Part shown: piece after piece, positions 1 to 9,527 of the stretch
Layout of the letters: every line of letters begins with the position of its first letter
Position numbering within the stretch: position 1 is the first letter of the stretch
NCBI GenBank assembly: GCA_963739995.1
Contig: CAVUCH010000020.1
Location: 1 to 64,000 of the forward strand
Reading direction: 5' to 3'
Source: CAVUCH01 sp963739995
GTDB lineage: Bacteria; Acidobacteriota; Vicinamibacteria; Vicinamibacterales; JAENWD01
DNA: 64,000 bases
The notes under the pieces: generated by a model
Seen by the model: only the letters and a program-made list of their open reading frames with translations
Told to the model about the DNA's origin: nothing
The model's database searches: none
Program-made: the position numbers and the translations under genes

Positions 1-129
1 GGCTTCGACATGCCCGTGTTCCCGAAGCGCCGGTTCCAGGACGGCGTCGCAGCCCCGGAGTTCGGACGCGCCCGGCTGGGAGGCAGCGAGCGCATGTATC
101 GCGAGCGGTTCCTCGCGCTGTACGGCTGA
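1..129 (+). CDS. C-terminal fragment of an unidentified protein
   Basis: An open frame enters from the left edge and ends with TGA at 127-129, giving the last 42 residues of a protein. The fragment is basic, with a PKRRFQDG segment near its start, and ends LALYG. It is too short for a family assignment, and I do not recognise it with confidence. Its stop codon overlaps the ATG of the radical SAM gene (TGATG), so it is most likely the preceding gene of the same operon and translationally coupled to it. Confidence 0.6.
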   Translation, partial: GFDMPVFPKRRFQDGVAAPEFGRARLGGSERMYRERFLALYG

Positions 130-1148
130 TGCGGGGCGTGCCAGGCGCCCACGCGACGGCTGCCGAGCGCGATCGGTTCGTGCTCGCACAGCGGCCGCCG
201 CGCCGCCCGCTCGACCCCTGGCGGCACCAGGGCGTGCTCGTCGAACCGGAGCGGGCCGCGGACGGCCGGATCGTCCGGGTGGCCACGATCTTCCTGACCG
301 GCCGCGAGTGCCCGTGGCGCTGCGCCATGTGCGACCTGTGGCAGCACACGATCCAGGAGGACACGCCTGCCGGCGCGCTCGTACACCAGGTCGATGACGC
401 GCTGGAGACCGTACGCAGCCAGGGCGTCGAGCATGTGAAGCTGTACAACGCCGGCAGCTTTTTCGATCCGCGTGCCGTCCCCGAGCTCGATTACGAGCCG
501 CTCGCGGTGCGGCTCGCGGGCTGTTCGCACGTGATCGTCGAGTCGCATCCCGCGTTGATCGGTCCCCGTCTGACGCGCTTCCGCGCTGCCCTCGCGCGCG
601 CGGCGGGTGACTGCGCCGGGCCGGGACTCGAGGTGGCGATGGGACTCGAGACGGCGCACCCTGATGCGCTGCGGCAGCTGCACAAGGGGTTCTCGCTCGA
701 CCAGTTCAGCCGGGCAGCCGACCGCGTGCTGCAGCTCGGTGCGGCGCTCCGTGTGTTCCTCCTGGTTGGCGTGCCGTTCATCGCTCAGGCGGAGCAGTCG
801 CAATGGCTCGCACGATCGGTGGCCCACGCGCTCGCGTGCGGCGCATCGGCCATCTCGCTCATTCCGACGCGCTTTGGTAACGGCGCAGTTGAGGCGCTCG
901 CCCGGGCCCGGCTTTTCGTGTCTCCGTCGCTGGTCGATCTCGAGCGCGCGCTCGAAGGCGCCCTCCAGACACTGCCGCTGCAGAGTCCCGGCCGCGTGTT
1001 CGCAGACACCTGGGGTCTGCAGGCGTTCGCGTCATGCCCCTCGTGCTTCGAGCAGCGCCGGGATCGGCTCCGCCGCATGAACCTCGAACAGCGCGTGTTG
1101 CCGGCGGCCAGCTGCGCCGCTTGTGATCCCACGCCCCGCTTGATATGA
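129..1148 (+). CDS. Radical SAM protein, RaSEA-like
   Basis: A 339-residue radical SAM enzyme. The canonical CxxxCxxC cluster is visible at Cys61, Cys65 and Cys68 in the context RECPWRCAMCDLW, which would bind the [4Fe-4S] cluster that cleaves S-adenosylmethionine. This cluster with a following DLW is typical of the family that includes the archaeosine radical SAM lyase RaSEA, although the substrate here is unknown. A second cysteine set near the C-terminus (CPSC, then CAAC about 28 residues later) could hold another metal. The start codon overlaps the upstream stop, and the 3' end overlaps the next gene by 4 bases (ATGA), so the genes are co-transcribed. The family is confident; the function is not. 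Confidence 0.8.
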   Translation: MRGVPGAHATAAERDRFVLAQRPPRRPLDPWRHQGVLVEPERAADGRIVRVATIFLTGRECPWRCAMCDLWQHTIQEDTPAGALVHQVDDALETVRSQGVEHVKLYNAGSFFDPRAVPELDYEPLAVRLAGCSHVIVESHPALIGPRLTRFRAALARAAGDCAGPGLEVAMGLETAHPDALRQLHKGFSLDQFSRAADRVLQLGAALRVFLLVGVPFIAQAEQSQWLARSVAHALACGASAISLIPTRFGNGAVEALARARLFVSPSLVDLERALEGALQTLPLQSPGRVFADTWGLQAFASCPSCFEQRRDRLRRMNLEQRVLPAASCAACDPTPRLI

Positions 1149-2752
1149 GCACACCGGGTCTCCACCAGTCGTGCGCTGATGTCGCAATCATCGGCTCGGG
1201 ATTCGCCGGGTCGCTGACGGCGCTCGCCCTCCGCAGGATCGGGTACTCGGTCGTGCTGCTCGAGCGGGGCCGGCATCCGCGGTTCGCCATCGGCGAATCC
1301 TCCACGCCGCTCGCCAACCTGCTGCTCGAAGAACTGTCGGATCGGTATGCGCTGACCCGCGTGCGACCGCTCTCGAAGTGGGGCACGTGGCAGCGGCATC
1401 ATCCGGATATCCGCTGCGGGCTCAAGCGCGGCTTCAGCTTCTTTCGCCACGAGGTCGGCCACCCGTTTCGTGACGATCGCCGGCATGCCCGCCAGCTGCT
1501 GGTCGCCGCCAGCCCCCACGATGAGATCGGCGACACGCACTGGTACCGGCCGGACGTGGATGCGTTCCTCGCCAGCGAGGCAGAAGGCGCCGGCGCCGAA
1601 TACCTCGACGGGGTCGAGCTCGCGGCGATTCGCTGCCAATCGGACGGCGTAGAGCTGGAGGGTCACCGCGGCGGACGGGCGTTGCGCGTCCGCGCGGGCT
1701 TCGTCATCGATGCGAGCGGCGCGCGCGGCTTTCTGCACCGCGCGCTCGGCCTGGCCGAGCAGCCGCTGACGTGGCTGCCGCCGACGCAAGCCATCTACAC
1801 GCATTTCAGCGGCGTTCGGCGGTTCGAGGAGACGCCCGCCGCAGGGTTCGATGAGCAGCCGCCGTTCCCGGTAGATGCTGCCGCGCTGCACCATGTGTTC
1901 CCCGGCGGGTGGATCTGGGTGCTCCGGTTTGCCGGCGGGATCACGAGTGCGGGCGCCGCCGTCACGGATCCGGCGGCGGCGGCGGTACGCCTCGGTGAGC
2001 AGGGTGGATGGGAGCGCCTGATCGCGAAGCTCCCGTCCGTGCAGACGCAGTTCCGCGATGCCCGGGCGACCCGCCCCTTCGTGCACACGCCGCGTCTCGC
2101 GTTCCGGAGCGCCGTCGTGGCCGGTCCCCGGTGGGCGTTGCTGCCGTCGGCCGCCGGCGTCATCGATCCGCTGCTCTCGACGGGCTTTCCGCTGTCACTC
2201 CTCGGCATTCTGCGCCTCGTGCGGCTCTTCGAAGACCATCCGCCGGCCGCGGCCGCCTTCGGCCAGCGGCTCGCAGAGTACGAGCGTCAGACACTCGCGG
2301 AACTCGACGCCACCGAGCAGCTCGTCGCCGCGCTCTACGCGTCGATGGGCGATTTCGAGCAGTTCAAGCGCCTCGCGCTCCTCTACTTCGCGGCCGCGAG
2401 CTACAGCGAAACCTCGAGGCGTCTCGGCCGGAATGACGGCTCGTGGGGGTTTCTGCTGTGTGGCCATCCGATTTTCGGACCCGAACTGCGCGCCTGCGCC
2501 GGCACGGCGCGTGCCACGCTGACGGACGGCGATCGCGAAGCGCTGTTCGCCAGGATCGACCGTGCCGTGGGGCCGTTCGACGTCGCCGGGCTCCGCGATC
2601 GCGGCCGGCGCGACTGGTACCCTGTGCAGGCGGAGGACCTCCGTGCTGCCGCGCCGCTGCTTGGTGCCTCTCCCGGCGAGATCGACGCTCTCCTCGAACG
2701 GTGCGGCTTCGCTGGAGCACACGCGGCCGGCGGAGCCGCCACCGGACGGTGA
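1145..2752 (+). CDS. FAD-dependent oxidoreductase, flavin-halogenase-like
   Basis: A 535-residue flavoprotein. An N-terminal Rossmann motif GSGFAG (residues 17-22) follows a hydrophobic strand and is followed by an acidic ELL/ERG end, as in FAD-binding monooxygenases. A GESSTPL segment lies about 25 residues later, and a GGWIWVLRF motif mid-protein resembles the WxWxIP signature of tryptophan-type halogenases, although the IP is missing. The enzyme could therefore be a halogenase relative or a geranylgeranyl-reductase-like oxidoreductase, and the sequence does not decide between them. It overlaps the radical SAM gene by 4 bases and ends 2 bases before the next ATG, which places it in the same operon. 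It is probably cytoplasmic, since no signal peptide is seen. Confidence 0.78.
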   Translation: MSTPGLHQSCADVAIIGSGFAGSLTALALRRIGYSVVLLERGRHPRFAIGESSTPLANLLLEELSDRYALTRVRPLSKWGTWQRHHPDIRCGLKRGFSFFRHEVGHPFRDDRRHARQLLVAASPHDEIGDTHWYRPDVDAFLASEAEGAGAEYLDGVELAAIRCQSDGVELEGHRGGRALRVRAGFVIDASGARGFLHRALGLAEQPLTWLPPTQAIYTHFSGVRRFEETPAAGFDEQPPFPVDAAALHHVFPGGWIWVLRFAGGITSAGAAVTDPAAAAVRLGEQGGWERLIAKLPSVQTQFRDARATRPFVHTPRLAFRSAVVAGPRWALLPSAAGVIDPLLSTGFPLSLLGILRLVRLFEDHPPAAAAFGQRLAEYERQTLAELDATEQLVAALYASMGDFEQFKRLALLYFAAASYSETSRRLGRNDGSWGFLLCGHPIFGPELRACAGTARATLTDGDREALFARIDRAVGPFDVAGLRDRGRRDWYPVQAEDLRAAAPLLGASPGEIDALLERCGFAGAHAAGGAATGR

Positions 2753-2754
2753 AC

Positions 2755-5700
2755 ATGGCACCCGGGCTGGACACACACCGTTGGTTGCTTCGTCTCGCGC
2801 TCGGCGCTCTCGCGACGGCCGCCGGCATGACCGCGATCGCGTGCCGGCGCGAACCGGTCATCTCCGACGAGAACTACGAGCAGGCCGTCGTGGCGTTCCA
2901 TACCGGGCTGGCTGCACTCGAGACGAGCCAGGAAGTGCTCGCGCGCAGGCACCTCGAGCGCGTCACCACGCTTGCGCCGCACGAACCGGCAGCCTGGGCC
3001 GACATCGGCCTGCTGCTGCTGCGCCAGCAGGAGCTCGACGCCGCAGCCGAGCGGCTGACGAAGGCCGCCGAGCTAGCGCCCGAGGAGGGCGCGATCCAGC
3101 GCCTGCTCGGTCTCACCGAGAGTCGCCGCGGCAACCTCGCCGCGGCGACGCGCCACTGGAAGCGCGCGCTGGTACTGCGCCCGGATGATGCCAAAGCCGC
3201 ATACGCGCTGGCGCTGGATCTCGAGCGACAGGGCAGTCCCGACATGCTGCAGGAGGCGCAGCGCACGCTGGAGGCCCTGGCGGAACGCACCGGTAACGTC
3301 GTCGCGCGCCTCGAGTACGCGCGGATCGCCGCGAAGCGGGCAGACGGCGTGGCGGTCCAGCGCGGTGTGACGGCGCTCGCCGGTGCCGCCGCGGCGTGGC
3401 CGGCTGACATCCAGGAACGGCTGCGATCGGTGCAGCAGGCCGCGGCTTCGAATCCACGCGGCACCGGGCCGGCGATCGCGTTTCTGAAAAACGTGCTGAT
3501 GCGCCTGCCAGAGTACCGGCGGTGGCTGGCCGCGCTGAGCACCCCGCGCGAGGAGGTGGGCCAGCCGATCGATCGCTTTCTCGTCCTGCCCAACCCGAAG
3601 CCGCAGCCCGCGGCCGCCGACGAGTCGCTGGCCTTCACGGTGCAGGGTGACACGGGCACACCCGCCGCCGGCTGGGCGGGTGTTGTGTGGATGGGCGTGG
3701 ACGGGCTGCCGGTGCTTGCAACACGGGACGATGCCACCGTGTGGTTGGGTGGCCGTTCCGTGTGGACGCCTCCGCGAGCGAGCGGAGCGCCCCCCGCGAA
3801 TCTCCCCGGGGACATGCGCGACGGCGTCCTCGCGGCAGATCTGAATTACGACTTCAAGACCGATCTGGTAATCACCGGAGGCCGCGGCCTGACGCTGCTC
3901 AGGCAGCAGGAGAGCGGGACGTTCGCCGACGTCACCGCCGCAGCCAGGCTGCCGGATGCGGTGCGGTCGAGCGCGGCCGTGGGAGCCTGGGCGGCCGACA
4001 TCGACACCGACGGCGATCTCGACGTGGTCACCGCACCCATCGAAGGACCGGCGCGCGTGTTGCGGAACAACGGCGACGGCACGTTCGCCGTGCAGGAGCC
4101 GTTCGCGCGGGCGACGCGGGTTCGAGGGTTCGTCTGGGCCGACGCCGACGGCGACGGCGTGCCCGACGCGGCGCTGCTCGATGCCGCAGGCGTGACGCGC
4201 ACCTATATCAACGCCCGGGGCGGGATTTTCCGTGAACGGCCGGTGCCGTCCTCCTTCCCAAAAGCGGTGGCGCTTGCGGCAGCGGAGGTCACCGACGATT
4301 CCGTGATGGACGTGCTGGCCCTCGCCCCGACCGGTGCGATCATGTCGCTCTCGCAGTCGCCCGATGGTACGGCGTGGACGGCCCGTGAGGTGGCGCGCGT
4401 GGCGCCGTTCAACAGTGACATCGCGTCCGGGGCTGCGAGCCTCCTCATCGCGGATCTCGACAACAACGGCGCGGCCGATCTCGTGGCTGCTGCCCGTTCC
4501 GCCGCCCATGTGCTGCTGCGCGGACCTGCGAATGCGTCGCGACCGCTCGTCGGGCCGATTCCTCTCGACGTGCGCGCGGCCGCCGATCTCGACGGCGACG
4601 GTCGTGTCGATCTGGTTGGGCTGAGGCCGGACGGTCGCGCCGCGACCGCCAAGAGCCGCGGACGCGCGCAGTACGCGTGGCAGACGCTGCGACCACACGC
4701 GGCCACCGCCACGGGCGATCAGCGGATCAACTCGTTCGGCATCGGCGGCGAGGTCGAGCTGCGGACGGGACTGCACGTGCAGAAGCGCCTGATTACGGCA
4801 CCCGCCGTCCACATCGGCATCGGCACGGCAAGCCGGAGCGAGGTGGTGCGCATCGTCTGGCCGAACGGCACGCTCCAATCCGAGTTCGACGTCGCCGCCA
4901 ATGCGTCGATCCCGGCTACGCAGCGCCTCAAGGGTTCTTGCCCGTGGCTCTTCGCCTGGAACGGCCGCGAGATGGCCTTTGTCACCGACGTGCTCTGGCG
5001 ATCGCCGCTCGGCCTGCGCATCAACGCACAGCAGACCGCCGACGTGCTGATGACGGAAGACTGGGTGCGCGTGCGCGGCGATCAGCTCCGGCCGGTGGAC
5101 GGCGCGTACGATCTCAGGATCACGGCGGAGCTGTGGGAGACGCACTTCTTCGATCTCGCGTCGCTCCTCGTGGTCGACCATCCGGCCGGCACAGAGGTGT
5201 TCGTGGACGAGCGTTTCGCGATGCCGCCACCGGCGCTAGGGGTGACCGTGACGGGACCCGTGGAGAGGGTGGCTGCCGTCCGCGACGATCGTGGTGCAGA
5301 TGTCACGGAACTCGTGCGGGACCGCGACGATCGCCACCTGGATTTCGCCGGCCGGGGTGCGTACCAGGGGGTGACGCGCGAACACTTCGTCGAGGTGACG
5401 CTCCCGGATTCGGCGCCCCGACGCGGGCCGCTCTGGCTTCTCGCTCAGGGCTGGATTCACCCGACCGACAGCTCCATCAACGTGGCCCTCGGGCAGGGAG
5501 GGCACGAGCGGCCGAACGGGCTGCGCCTGGCTGTCGCCGACCGCGCCGGCCGGTTCAGGACCGTCCGCGAGAACCTCGGATTCCCGGCCGGCAAGGACAA
5601 GACGGTGCTGATCGATCTCGCCGGGGTGTTTGCCGGCGAGGGACCTCGCCGCCTGCGCCTGTTCACGAACATGGAGATCTACTGGGACCGTCTCGGCTGG

Positions 5701-6240
5701 GCGGTTGGCCGTCCCGATGTACACGTCGCCCCGCGCCGCATCCCGCTCGGCTCGGCCGAACTCCGATATCGCGGGTACTCACGCACTGAACAGGGCGCAT
5801 CGAGCTCGCCCGAGCGGCCCCGCTACGAGGTCGAGGGCACGACCCCGCGGTGGCTGGACCTCGAAGGCTACTACACGAGGTTCGGCGACGTTCGCGAGCT
5901 GCTGCTCGGGGTGGACGATCGATACGTCATCATGAACGCGGGCGACGAGCTGCGCCTGCGATTTCCGGAAGCGCCACTGCCTCCCGCGGGCACCGTTCGC
6001 GACTTCGTCATGATCACCGACGGATGGGAGAAGGACGGCGACTTCAACACGACGTTCTCGCGCACGGTGCTCCCCCTGCCAACCCACCGGAGCGCGCGGT
6101 ACGATCAGCCCCCCGGCCGGCTCGAGGACGATCCAGTCTACAAGCAGCATCCGAAGGACTTCGCGGAGTTCCACACGCGGTACGTGACGCCAGACGCGGC
6201 GCGCCACGCGCTGACGCGCCAGAGAGATTCCGGACAATGA
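2755..6240 (+). CDS. TPR, VCBS/FG-GAP and ASPIC/UnbV domain protein, exported
   Basis: About 1161 residues. The N-terminus has a basic stretch, a hydrophobic segment and AIAC followed by RREP, which reads as a signal peptide, possibly a lipoprotein. TPR repeats occupy about residues 35-190. Calcium-type VCBS/FG-GAP repeats rich in DxDxDGxxD motifs occupy about 350-650, and an ASPIC/UnbV module (GIGGEVELRTG to VRIVWPNG) about 660-712. A further 440-residue conserved-looking C-terminal region follows that I cannot name. It is probably a periplasmic or surface scaffold. ATG 2755 was chosen; GTG 2749, overlapping the upstream stop, is an alternative and adds two residues. It overlaps the next gene by 4 bases. 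Confidence 0.82.
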   Translation: MAPGLDTHRWLLRLALGALATAAGMTAIACRREPVISDENYEQAVVAFHTGLAALETSQEVLARRHLERVTTLAPHEPAAWADIGLLLLRQQELDAAAERLTKAAELAPEEGAIQRLLGLTESRRGNLAAATRHWKRALVLRPDDAKAAYALALDLERQGSPDMLQEAQRTLEALAERTGNVVARLEYARIAAKRADGVAVQRGVTALAGAAAAWPADIQERLRSVQQAAASNPRGTGPAIAFLKNVLMRLPEYRRWLAALSTPREEVGQPIDRFLVLPNPKPQPAAADESLAFTVQGDTGTPAAGWAGVVWMGVDGLPVLATRDDATVWLGGRSVWTPPRASGAPPANLPGDMRDGVLAADLNYDFKTDLVITGGRGLTLLRQQESGTFADVTAAARLPDAVRSSAAVGAWAADIDTDGDLDVVTAPIEGPARVLRNNGDGTFAVQEPFARATRVRGFVWADADGDGVPDAALLDAAGVTRTYINARGGIFRERPVPSSFPKAVALAAAEVTDDSVMDVLALAPTGAIMSLSQSPDGTAWTAREVARVAPFNSDIASGAASLLIADLDNNGAADLVAAARSAAHVLLRGPANASRPLVGPIPLDVRAAADLDGDGRVDLVGLRPDGRAATAKSRGRAQYAWQTLRPHAATATGDQRINSFGIGGEVELRTGLHVQKRLITAPAVHIGIGTASRSEVVRIVWPNGTLQSEFDVAANASIPATQRLKGSCPWLFAWNGREMAFVTDVLWRSPLGLRINAQQTADVLMTEDWVRVRGDQLRPVDGAYDLRITAELWETHFFDLASLLVVDHPAGTEVFVDERFAMPPPALGVTVTGPVERVAAVRDDRGADVTELVRDRDDRHLDFAGRGAYQGVTREHFVEVTLPDSAPRRGPLWLLAQGWIHPTDSSINVALGQGGHERPNGLRLAVADRAGRFRTVRENLGFPAGKDKTVLIDLAGVFAGEGPRRLRLFTNMEIYWDRLGWAVGRPDVHVAPRRIPLGSAELRYRGYSRTEQGASSSPERPRYEVEGTTPRWLDLEGYYTRFGDVRELLLGVDDRYVIMNAGDELRLRFPEAPLPPAGTVRDFVMITDGWEKDGDFNTTFSRTVLPLPTHRSARYDQPPGRLEDDPVYKQHPKDFAEFHTRYVTPDAARHALTRQRDSGQ

Positions 6241-8042
6241 CACGCTACGCACGACCGGTCCTCGCGCTTGTTTTCATCGCCCTGCTCGCCACGCCGTACC
6301 TGATGCGGAGGTACGGTCCCCGGGCCGCCGTGGCGGCCGGGACCGTGATCGACCCGCGTTCGCAGTACGGGTTCCGGCTGAAGGAGTCGGCCAAAGCGGC
6401 GGCCATCGACTTCGTGCACGAGGCGCCCACCCTCGACGCGAAGCTCGCCCATATCATGCCGCAGGTCGCGTCGATGGGCGCCGCCGTGTCGGTCGTGGAC
6501 GTCGATGCGGACGGCCTCCCCGACCTGCACGTGACGAACAGCAGGGAAGGCTCGCACAACCGGCTGTACCGCAATCGCGGGGATGGTACCTTCGAAGACA
6601 TCGCCGACCGTGTGGGCCTCGCGGACGTGAATCGGTTGGAGAACGGCGTCTCGATGGGCGCCGTGTGGGGCGACTACGACAACGACGGCTACGACGATGT
6701 GCTGCTGCACCGATGGGGTCGAACCGAGCTGTTCCGCAACGAGGGCGGCCGCGCGTTCACGCCGGTCACGACGGCAGAGCTGCCGCAATGGGCGAACATC
6801 AACTCGGCCGTCTGGTTCGATTTCGACCGCGACGGGCGGCTCGACCTGTTCCTCGGTGGGTACTATCCGGAGACCGTCAACCTCTGGAAGCTTGCCGATA
6901 CGAAGATGATGCCGGCGAGCTTCGAGTACGCCGCGAACGGCGGGCGGAAGTATCTGTACCGCAATCTCGGGGGCGGCCGGTTCGAGGAGATCAGCGAGCG
7001 GGTCGGCCTCGCGTCGCGCCGCTGGGCGCTCGCGGCCGTCGCGGCCGACCTGCGAGGCACCGGTTATCCCGACCTCTTCATCGCCAACGACTACGGTGTG
7101 TCCGAGCTGTTCCTCAACGAGGGCGGCCGGTTTCGTGAAGTCGGCCGCGAGGCGGGGGTAGGGTATGCGCCGAAGAGCGGCATGAACGCGTCGGTCGGGG
7201 ACGTGCTGAACTCGGGCCGCTTCGGCATCTACGTGTCCAACATCTCGGAAGAGGGCATCCTGCTCCAGGGCAACAACCTCTGGGTGCGGGCCTCCGAGGG
7301 GCGTGGCACGCCCGTCTTCGAGAACATGGCGCGATCGATGGGCGTTGACCTCGGCGGGTGGAGCTTCGGCGCGCAGTTCGGCGACCTCAACAACGACGGC
7401 CTCCTCGACCTGTATCTCGTGAACGGTTTCGTTTCGGCGTCCCGCGGCGAGAGCTACTGGTACGATTACTCGAAAGTCGCGGGCGGGAACGAAATCGTCA
7501 TCTCCGACGCGAAGAACTGGCCAGCGATGGGGACGCGCAGTCTGGGCGGGTACCAGCAGAAGCGGGTCTGGATCAACGACGGCGCCGGGCGCTTCGTGGA
7601 CGTCGCGCCCATGATTGGTGTGACGGATCGTTACGACGGACGTTCGGTGGCGCTGGCGGACCTCGGACGGCGGGGGGTACTCGACGTGATCGTCGCGAAC
7701 CAGCGGGGGCCGCTGCTGTTGTACCGGAACGACGTGTCGCCGGGCCGTCATTGGGTTGCGTTTGCCCTGGAAGGCGGGTGCCGGTCGGACGTGGCAGTGG
7801 ATAAATGCAGCAACCGCAGCGCGATCGGTGCCCAGGTGACGGTGCACTGGAACGGGCAGCAGCAGGTGCAGGAGGTCTCAGGCGGGTCGGGCTTCTGCTC
7901 ACAGAACGACCGCCAGCTGCACTTCGGTCTCGGCGAGTCGGCGCGCATCGACAAGGTGGTCGTTCGCTGGCCCTCGGGGCGCACCGAGGAACTTCCGAAC
8001 CCAGCGACTGACCGCGTGCACAAGGTCAAGGAGCCAGTATGA
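6237..8042 (+). CDS. CRTAC1/UnbV family protein with FG-GAP repeats
   Basis: 601 residues. An N-terminal membrane anchor or uncleaved signal (PVLALVFIALLATPYLM) is followed by several FG-GAP/VCBS repeats with DVDADGLPD, DYDNDGYDD, DFDRDGRLD and DLNNDGLLD metal-binding loops between about residues 80 and 500. An ASPIC/UnbV module (AIGAQVTVHW to VVVRWPSG) lies at about 530-590. This is the domain arrangement of human CRTAC1 and of UnbV from enediyne clusters. The chosen ATG overlaps the upstream stop (ATGA), which fits coupled translation with its TPR-containing paralogue. The molecular role of the family is not known to me. The propeller suggests protein or ligand binding outside the cytoplasm. 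Confidence 0.85.
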   Translation: MTRYARPVLALVFIALLATPYLMRRYGPRAAVAAGTVIDPRSQYGFRLKESAKAAAIDFVHEAPTLDAKLAHIMPQVASMGAAVSVVDVDADGLPDLHVTNSREGSHNRLYRNRGDGTFEDIADRVGLADVNRLENGVSMGAVWGDYDNDGYDDVLLHRWGRTELFRNEGGRAFTPVTTAELPQWANINSAVWFDFDRDGRLDLFLGGYYPETVNLWKLADTKMMPASFEYAANGGRKYLYRNLGGGRFEEISERVGLASRRWALAAVAADLRGTGYPDLFIANDYGVSELFLNEGGRFREVGREAGVGYAPKSGMNASVGDVLNSGRFGIYVSNISEEGILLQGNNLWVRASEGRGTPVFENMARSMGVDLGGWSFGAQFGDLNNDGLLDLYLVNGFVSASRGESYWYDYSKVAGGNEIVISDAKNWPAMGTRSLGGYQQKRVWINDGAGRFVDVAPMIGVTDRYDGRSVALADLGRRGVLDVIVANQRGPLLLYRNDVSPGRHWVAFALEGGCRSDVAVDKCSNRSAIGAQVTVHWNGQQQVQEVSGGSGFCSQNDRQLHFGLGESARIDKVVVRWPSGRTEELPNPATDRVHKVKEPV

Positions 8043-8896
8043 ACGGGCACGTCACGACCGCTGCAACGCCCGCCTCCGCTGCGCAGGGCCTGCGGCGCTT
8101 CCAGTTCGACAAGCGCTATCTCGCCCCCGTGCTGGTGACGATGGTGCTCATCGCGGGGCAGGTGTCGTTCGGCTTCCTCGAGAGCTGGTCACGGACGGCC
8201 CTCGCAATCGCAACGGCGATGCTCGTCGAGATGATCCTCGGGCGGGTGTTCACCGGGCGCTGGCCGCACCTCGCGAGCGCCTACGTGTCGGGTATCAGCG
8301 TCGGCATCCTCGTGCGATCGCCCGAGTACTGGCCGTACGCCCTGTGCGCCGCCATCTCGATCACGTCGAAATACCTGGTTCGCGTCGACGGCCGCCACAT
8401 CTTCAACCCGTCGAACCTCGGCATGGTCGCGATGCTGATACTCGCGGCCGACACCGTTGCAGGGCTCAGCGTGCAGTGGGGCAACAATCTGCTGCCGCTG
8501 CTGGCGGTGTGGTGCTTCGGCGCCGCGATCATCGCGAGTCTCGGCCGCTTCCACATCACGTTCACCTACGTGGCAGCCTTCATCCTCTTCTCGGTCGTGC
8601 GCGCGCAGGTAACGGGCCACCCATGGTTGAGCGAGGTTGCGCCGATTACCGGGCCGATGTACCAGCTGTTCATCTTCTTCATGATCACCGACCCGAAAAC
8701 GACGGTGCGGCCGAAGTGGGCGCAGGCGCTCGTCGCGTTCCTCGTCGCCGCCGTCGAAGCGGTGCTGCGATTGATGGAGTTCGTGCACGCGCCGTACTAC
8801 GCGCTCTTCCTGGTGGGACCGACGGCAAACCTCATCGAGATCGCACGCGCGCGTCGCCATCGCCGCCGCGCGGTGGAGGCGGCGGGAGTGGCCTGA
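8039..8896 (+). CDS. RnfD/NqrB-superfamily membrane protein, UnbU-like
   Basis: 285 residues with about eight hydrophobic helices. The segments SKYLVRVDGRHIFNPSN and FFMITDPKTTVRPKW are hallmarks of the RnfD/NqrB superfamily and of UnbU proteins found beside UnbV. The SGAT-type threonine motif that carries covalent FMN in true RnfD/NqrB is not seen, so it may not be a redox subunit. No other rnf genes are nearby, which argues against a complete Rnf complex. It overlaps the CRTAC1-type gene by 4 bases, and the UnbV/UnbU pairing suggests that the two products act together at the membrane. A basic C-terminus (RARRHRRR) follows the last helix. Confidence 0.78.
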   Translation: MNGHVTTAATPASAAQGLRRFQFDKRYLAPVLVTMVLIAGQVSFGFLESWSRTALAIATAMLVEMILGRVFTGRWPHLASAYVSGISVGILVRSPEYWPYALCAAISITSKYLVRVDGRHIFNPSNLGMVAMLILAADTVAGLSVQWGNNLLPLLAVWCFGAAIIASLGRFHITFTYVAAFILFSVVRAQVTGHPWLSEVAPITGPMYQLFIFFMITDPKTTVRPKWAQALVAFLVAAVEAVLRLMEFVHAPYYALFLVGPTANLIEIARARRHRRRAVEAAGVA

Positions 8897-8901
8897 CGTC
8901 T

Positions 8902-9297
8902 TCAGCCCGTGCCGTCCGCCTTGGCGTCCCCGCCGGGCGGCTGCGCCTGCGGACGCAGCGGAGCGCCGCGCAGCCAGGCGGCAATCTGCTCGCGCGTCCA
9001 TCGGTGATCGTCGTTGAGATGGACAATCAGGGCTGCAATCGGCACCTGCTTGCGGCAGCCAGCCGGACACCGCTTCGACACGTTCTCGAGACAGTGGAAG
9101 AACCGATCCATCCGGTGTGGATGCGTCCCACGCACGGCATCGGGCAAGCGGTACACGCCGTCGTAGGCAGCACCGAGGGCGCAGGATCCTCCTTCGGGAC
9201 CGAAGTACGTCCCGAACGACTGGCGCGGGCGTCGTTCGGCGCCGGTGAGAATGGCCTCGGCGAGTTCCTCTTCGTCCTCGCGCTGCAGATAGCCCAT
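8902..9297 (-). CDS. Small conserved cytoplasmic protein, HLNDDH motif
   Basis: 131 residues from the ATG at 9297, preceded by a good GGAGG ribosome binding site 7 bases upstream; longer in-frame starts lack one. The N-terminus is acidic (EDEEELAEAI). Near the C-terminus is IVHLNDDHRWTREQIAAWL, a motif I recognise from unnamed conserved bacterial proteins. Cysteines at ENVSKRCPAGC could bind metal. Function unknown. The gene converges with the RnfD-like gene, their stops being only a few bases apart. Confidence 0.7.
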   Translation of the reverse strand: MGYLQREDEEELAEAILTGAERRPRQSFGTYFGPEGGSCALGAAYDGVYRLPDAVRGTHPHRMDRFFHCLENVSKRCPAGCRKQVPIAALIVHLNDDHRWTREQIAAWLRGAPLRPQAQPPGGDAKADGTG

Positions 9298-9527
9298 GTC
9301 GATCCTCCACGTCCGGGCGCATCGCCGGTCGACATCCGATCGCATGCAGAAGACCCGCCAAGGGGTTGACCGCAGTTTCGGGCCGAATCTCGCCCCCCGC
9401 GTCAGTTCGTCACGATGCATTGTGCGGCGGTGGGACGAGCCGTCTCACAGCCGGTCAGTACGTTGGTGCTGTCTCCGCACCGTCGTCCGTGCTTCACCGG
9501 ACCCGCGGCGTCGGGTTCCCGTGACCG

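Noticed and set aside
3073..5181. Long reverse-strand open frame opposite the TPR/VCBS gene
   Set aside because: Arg/His-rich composition typical of the shadow of a GC-rich gene; no domain, no ribosome binding site, and the forward gene is clearly real.
1..8896. Enediyne biosynthetic cluster
   Set aside because: UnbV- and UnbU-like genes are present but no iterative polyketide synthase, thioesterase or resistance gene is seen; the pair also occurs outside such clusters.
8039..8896. Part of an Rnf or Nqr electron-transport complex
   Set aside because: No other subunits are nearby and the covalent-flavin motif is missing.
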